The notes below the pieces were generated by a model, which ran no database searches, was not told where the DNA came from, and was given only the letters and a program-made list of their open reading frames with translations. Shown here piece after piece: positions 5,856 to 7,687 of a DNA stretch of 7,687 nt (within the stretch, counting starts at the first letter, position 1; every line of letters starts with the position of its first letter). A program made the translations under genes and the position numbers. This DNA is from DASZHC01 sp035938215 (lineage in GTDB: Bacteria > Verrucomicrobiota > Verrucomicrobiia > Chthoniobacterales > JAFAMB01), in assembly GCA_035938215.1 (NCBI GenBank), contig DASZHC010000145.1:1-7687 (forward strand), given 5' to 3'.

Positions 5856-6689
5856 ATGAACTTTCCGTATCGGTTGGCTGCGATTGATCTGGACGGAACC
5901 CTCCTGGGTCCGGATAAGAAAGTCAGTGAAGAAAACGCTGCTGCTGTGCGCAGGTTGAACGCGAACGGAGTGAAGGTGGTGATTGCCTCCGGCCGGCGTC
6001 ATCAAAACAGCATTCGTTTCCAACGCCAATTTGAATTGGACGGACCGATAATTGCCTGCCAGGGAGGTCTGATCCGTGATGGAGAAAGCGGCAATGTTAT
6101 CGAGGCCCATTTCCTCCCGCAGACGGTTGCGCGAGAGATCACGAAAGAGGGAACAAACGCAGGTGTGCGAGTGATTTATTATCACCTGGACCATTTGTAT
6201 GTCGCCGAAAGGAATAACGAGTGGATCGAGCTTTATGAATCGCGTGTCGGCGAGAAGACGGAAACGCTAGCCGATCTGGGTCAACTCGACGGAAGGCGGG
6301 CCCTGAAGATTGTCTGGTACGGGGATCCATTAATATTGGGGAAAGCTCGTCCCCGGATGGCGGAGCGGTATCGCGAAAAGGTCGACCTGCTTTCGACGGA
6401 AAGAGAGAATCTCGAATTCATGCCGCGCGGTATTAATAAGGCCACCGCGCTAGCTAAAGTTGCAGCGGAGTTAGGCGTACGCGCCGAAGAGGTGCTGGCG
6501 TTTGGCGACGGTGAGAACGATGTGCAGATGCTATCGTGGGCAGGGGCGGGTGTGGCGATGCGTCACGGAAACGCTGCAGCTATCGCTGCGGCCAGGTTCG
6601 TCAGTCCGGAAGCGTCATCACCCGAGACAGCATTTGCGGCAGCGGTCGGTGCTGTGCTCGAGAATCAATTTGATCGGCTTCAAAAATAG
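5856..6689 (+). CDS. Cof-type HAD-superfamily (class IIB) phosphatase
   Basis: This 277-residue protein has all four HAD motifs. Motif I is DLDGTLL, with nucleophile D11 and acid/base D13. Motif II is VIASGR (S45), motif III is K195 in GINKATAL, and motif IV is FGDGENDVQML (D218, D222). The large insert between motifs II and III (about 85-190) is the C2B cap characteristic of Cof/YidA-type enzymes. These are cytoplasmic Mg2+-dependent phosphatases acting on sugar phosphates, flavin precursors such as 5-amino-6-ribitylamino-uracil phosphate, or pyridoxal phosphate; substrate cannot be predicted from the motifs. The usual NGA segment after the second strand is CQGG here. Length is normal. The gene starts 19 bases after the zinc-ribbon gene and ends 10 bases before the channel gene, suggesting co-transcription. 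Confidence 0.94.
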   Translation: MNFPYRLAAIDLDGTLLGPDKKVSEENAAAVRRLNANGVKVVIASGRRHQNSIRFQRQFELDGPIIACQGGLIRDGESGNVIEAHFLPQTVAREITKEGTNAGVRVIYYHLDHLYVAERNNEWIELYESRVGEKTETLADLGQLDGRRALKIVWYGDPLILGKARPRMAERYREKVDLLSTERENLEFMPRGINKATALAKVAAELGVRAEEVLAFGDGENDVQMLSWAGAGVAMRHGNAAAIAAARFVSPEASSPETAFAAAVGAVLENQFDRLQK

Positions 6690-6699
6690 CTTTTGCGGG

Positions 6700-7687
6700 G
6701 TGAATTGTCCGCCTCGGTCTCCACTTCTGTATTTGCGACTCTGGGTCCTGAGGATTAGCACGATCATCGTTCTGTTCTGGGGAACGGTTCCCGGGATAGC
6801 GGTTACGACGCAGGGTCAGGATGTCCCGGCGGAGGTTCCGGTGGTCCAACACGCTCGTACTCAATTTGTTTCAACCCTTCAGAATCTTGCCGAGCGGTTT
6901 TCCAACTATACCGATGTTTTGGCTTTGCAGTTCAGCAGCGTGCTTGGAGGATGGAGCTGGCAACCGATCCTTTTTGGGATTACGCCTGCTAAAATTCTTC
7001 TGCTTCTTTTGACATTCATTGCCGGATGCGCGCTGGCCGGATTGGCGCGCCTTGTCATATTCAGGTTCCACTCCCTGGGGCGCGTCAAACCGATCACGGA
7101 GCGTTACTGGCGCAATGGGATCCTGTTTGCGTTAAGAAAAGCGTTAACGGGGATTTTCATCTTCTCGGGAGCCTTTTTTGCCGCGGCTCCGATTCTTCCG
7201 CATATCGGCTTTGCGGTTGGCGGCTTTCCAACTTTCGCTGTCGCCGCGAAAATTGCCGGATTGGGTTATTTTGCGGCTGCGCTCGGCTTTTGCCTGCGGA
7301 TTGTTCGTCTCGTACAGCACTGGCTCATCGGGTTTACGCAACGATCGCCGAGCCGATGGTATTACGGAGCGTTTCCGGTGCTAGGAAAGGCGCTACAGTA
7401 CAACGTTCTCCTCTGCGCGGCATTGGCGACGATCTATATCCTTCGGCTTCCTGATTTTGCTGAGAAAGCGTGTTACCAGATCGTTTCCACCGCCGGCGTT
7501 ATCGCCAATACAGTGCTCTTGATCCAAACGGTTTTGGCGGTGGAATCGATGATGACGTCAAGACAGGAGGTTCTCCAGTACGACGCGTACAGGCGTCGGA
7601 GAATCGAGACCCGCGTCCAGATGATCCGCAGGTTGCTGGTGTTTATCATCATCGTCGTTGGCATCGCGGCTACGCTGCTGAATTTTC
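6700..7687 (+). CDS. MscS-type mechanosensitive ion channel, N-terminal part (cut by window edge)
   Basis: The frame is open from the stop before 6700 to the window end, giving 329 residues from GTG 6700. This is the first GTG/ATG/TTG-type start in the frame, 10 bases after the phosphatase stop; a GGGG run directly before it is a poor ribosome binding site. Residues 16-34 look like a signal peptide or first membrane helix. A soluble linker follows, then membrane segments at about 98-120, 151-167, 179-200, 234-248, 267-281 and 311-329. The final part (RRRIETRVQMIRRLLVFII, 299-317, running into VVGIAATLLNF) resembles the region just before the pore helix of large MscS channels, where a basic stretch leads into TM helices. 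Such channels open under membrane tension to release solutes on hypo-osmotic shock. The pore helix and cytoplasmic beta domain would lie past the window edge, so the call is likely but not complete. Confidence 0.82.
   Translation, partial: MNCPPRSPLLYLRLWVLRISTIIVLFWGTVPGIAVTTQGQDVPAEVPVVQHARTQFVSTLQNLAERFSNYTDVLALQFSSVLGGWSWQPILFGITPAKILLLLLTFIAGCALAGLARLVIFRFHSLGRVKPITERYWRNGILFALRKALTGIFIFSGAFFAAAPILPHIGFAVGGFPTFAVAAKIAGLGYFAAALGFCLRIVRLVQHWLIGFTQRSPSRWYYGAFPVLGKALQYNVLLCAALATIYILRLPDFAEKACYQIVSTAGVIANTVLLIQTVLAVESMMTSRQEVLQYDAYRRRRIETRVQMIRRLLVFIIIVVGIAATLLNF

Noticed and set aside
7026..7454. 142-codon plus-strand frame
   Set aside because: It lies in another frame within the MscS-like gene, whose hydrophobic segments and Rossmann-free membrane pattern run uninterrupted from 6700 to the window end.

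Overview
This 7.7 kb bacterial window is about 55% GC by eye and shows weak or absent Shine-Dalgarno sites. The gene types and sequence style suggest Verrucomicrobia or a related soil lineage. That assignment is an inference from protein flavour, not proof. No rRNA, tRNA, CRISPR array or transposon gene is visible.

Left part (1-4107, all minus strand). Read in the direction of transcription, it begins with a type I-beta DAHP synthase (aroF, entry step of the shikimate pathway). After a 232-base gap carrying a long inverted repeat come four tightly packed genes: an FAD-dependent oxidoreductase of the halogenase-like group, a small lipoprotein, an LpxL/HtrB-like acyltransferase, and a LolA-like periplasmic carrier cut by the window edge. 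The first two overlap by ATGA; the others are 4 and 8 bases apart. LolA-like carrier, LpxL-like acyltransferase and FAD/halogenase-like enzyme are typical accessory genes of aryl polyene, xanthomonadin and flexirubin pigment clusters. The core ketosynthase genes would have to lie beyond position 1, so this is a hypothesis. An adjacent DAHP synthase would fit, since those pigments start from an aromatic acid derived from chorismate.

Middle (4108-4290). The divergent intergenic region between aroF and the next plus-strand gene holds two different heptanucleotide tandem arrays side by side. One has the consensus CAGRAGG. The other alternates AACCGTG and AACGGTG and can fold into hairpins. The second array runs into the first possible start codon of the downstream gene.

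Right part (4288-7687, all plus strand). A long LOG-family (lysine-decarboxylase-like Rossmann) protein is followed by a 64-residue protein with two CxxC pairs, a Cof-type HAD phosphatase and, 10 bases later, the N-terminal half of an MscS-type mechanosensitive channel that runs off the right edge. The last three are closely spaced and may be co-transcribed.

The most notable points are the replacement of the expected metal-binding His by Gln in the DAHP synthase, the retained halogenase-type Lys and WxWxIP motif in the FAD enzyme, the paired heptamer arrays, and the inverted repeat just after aroF.
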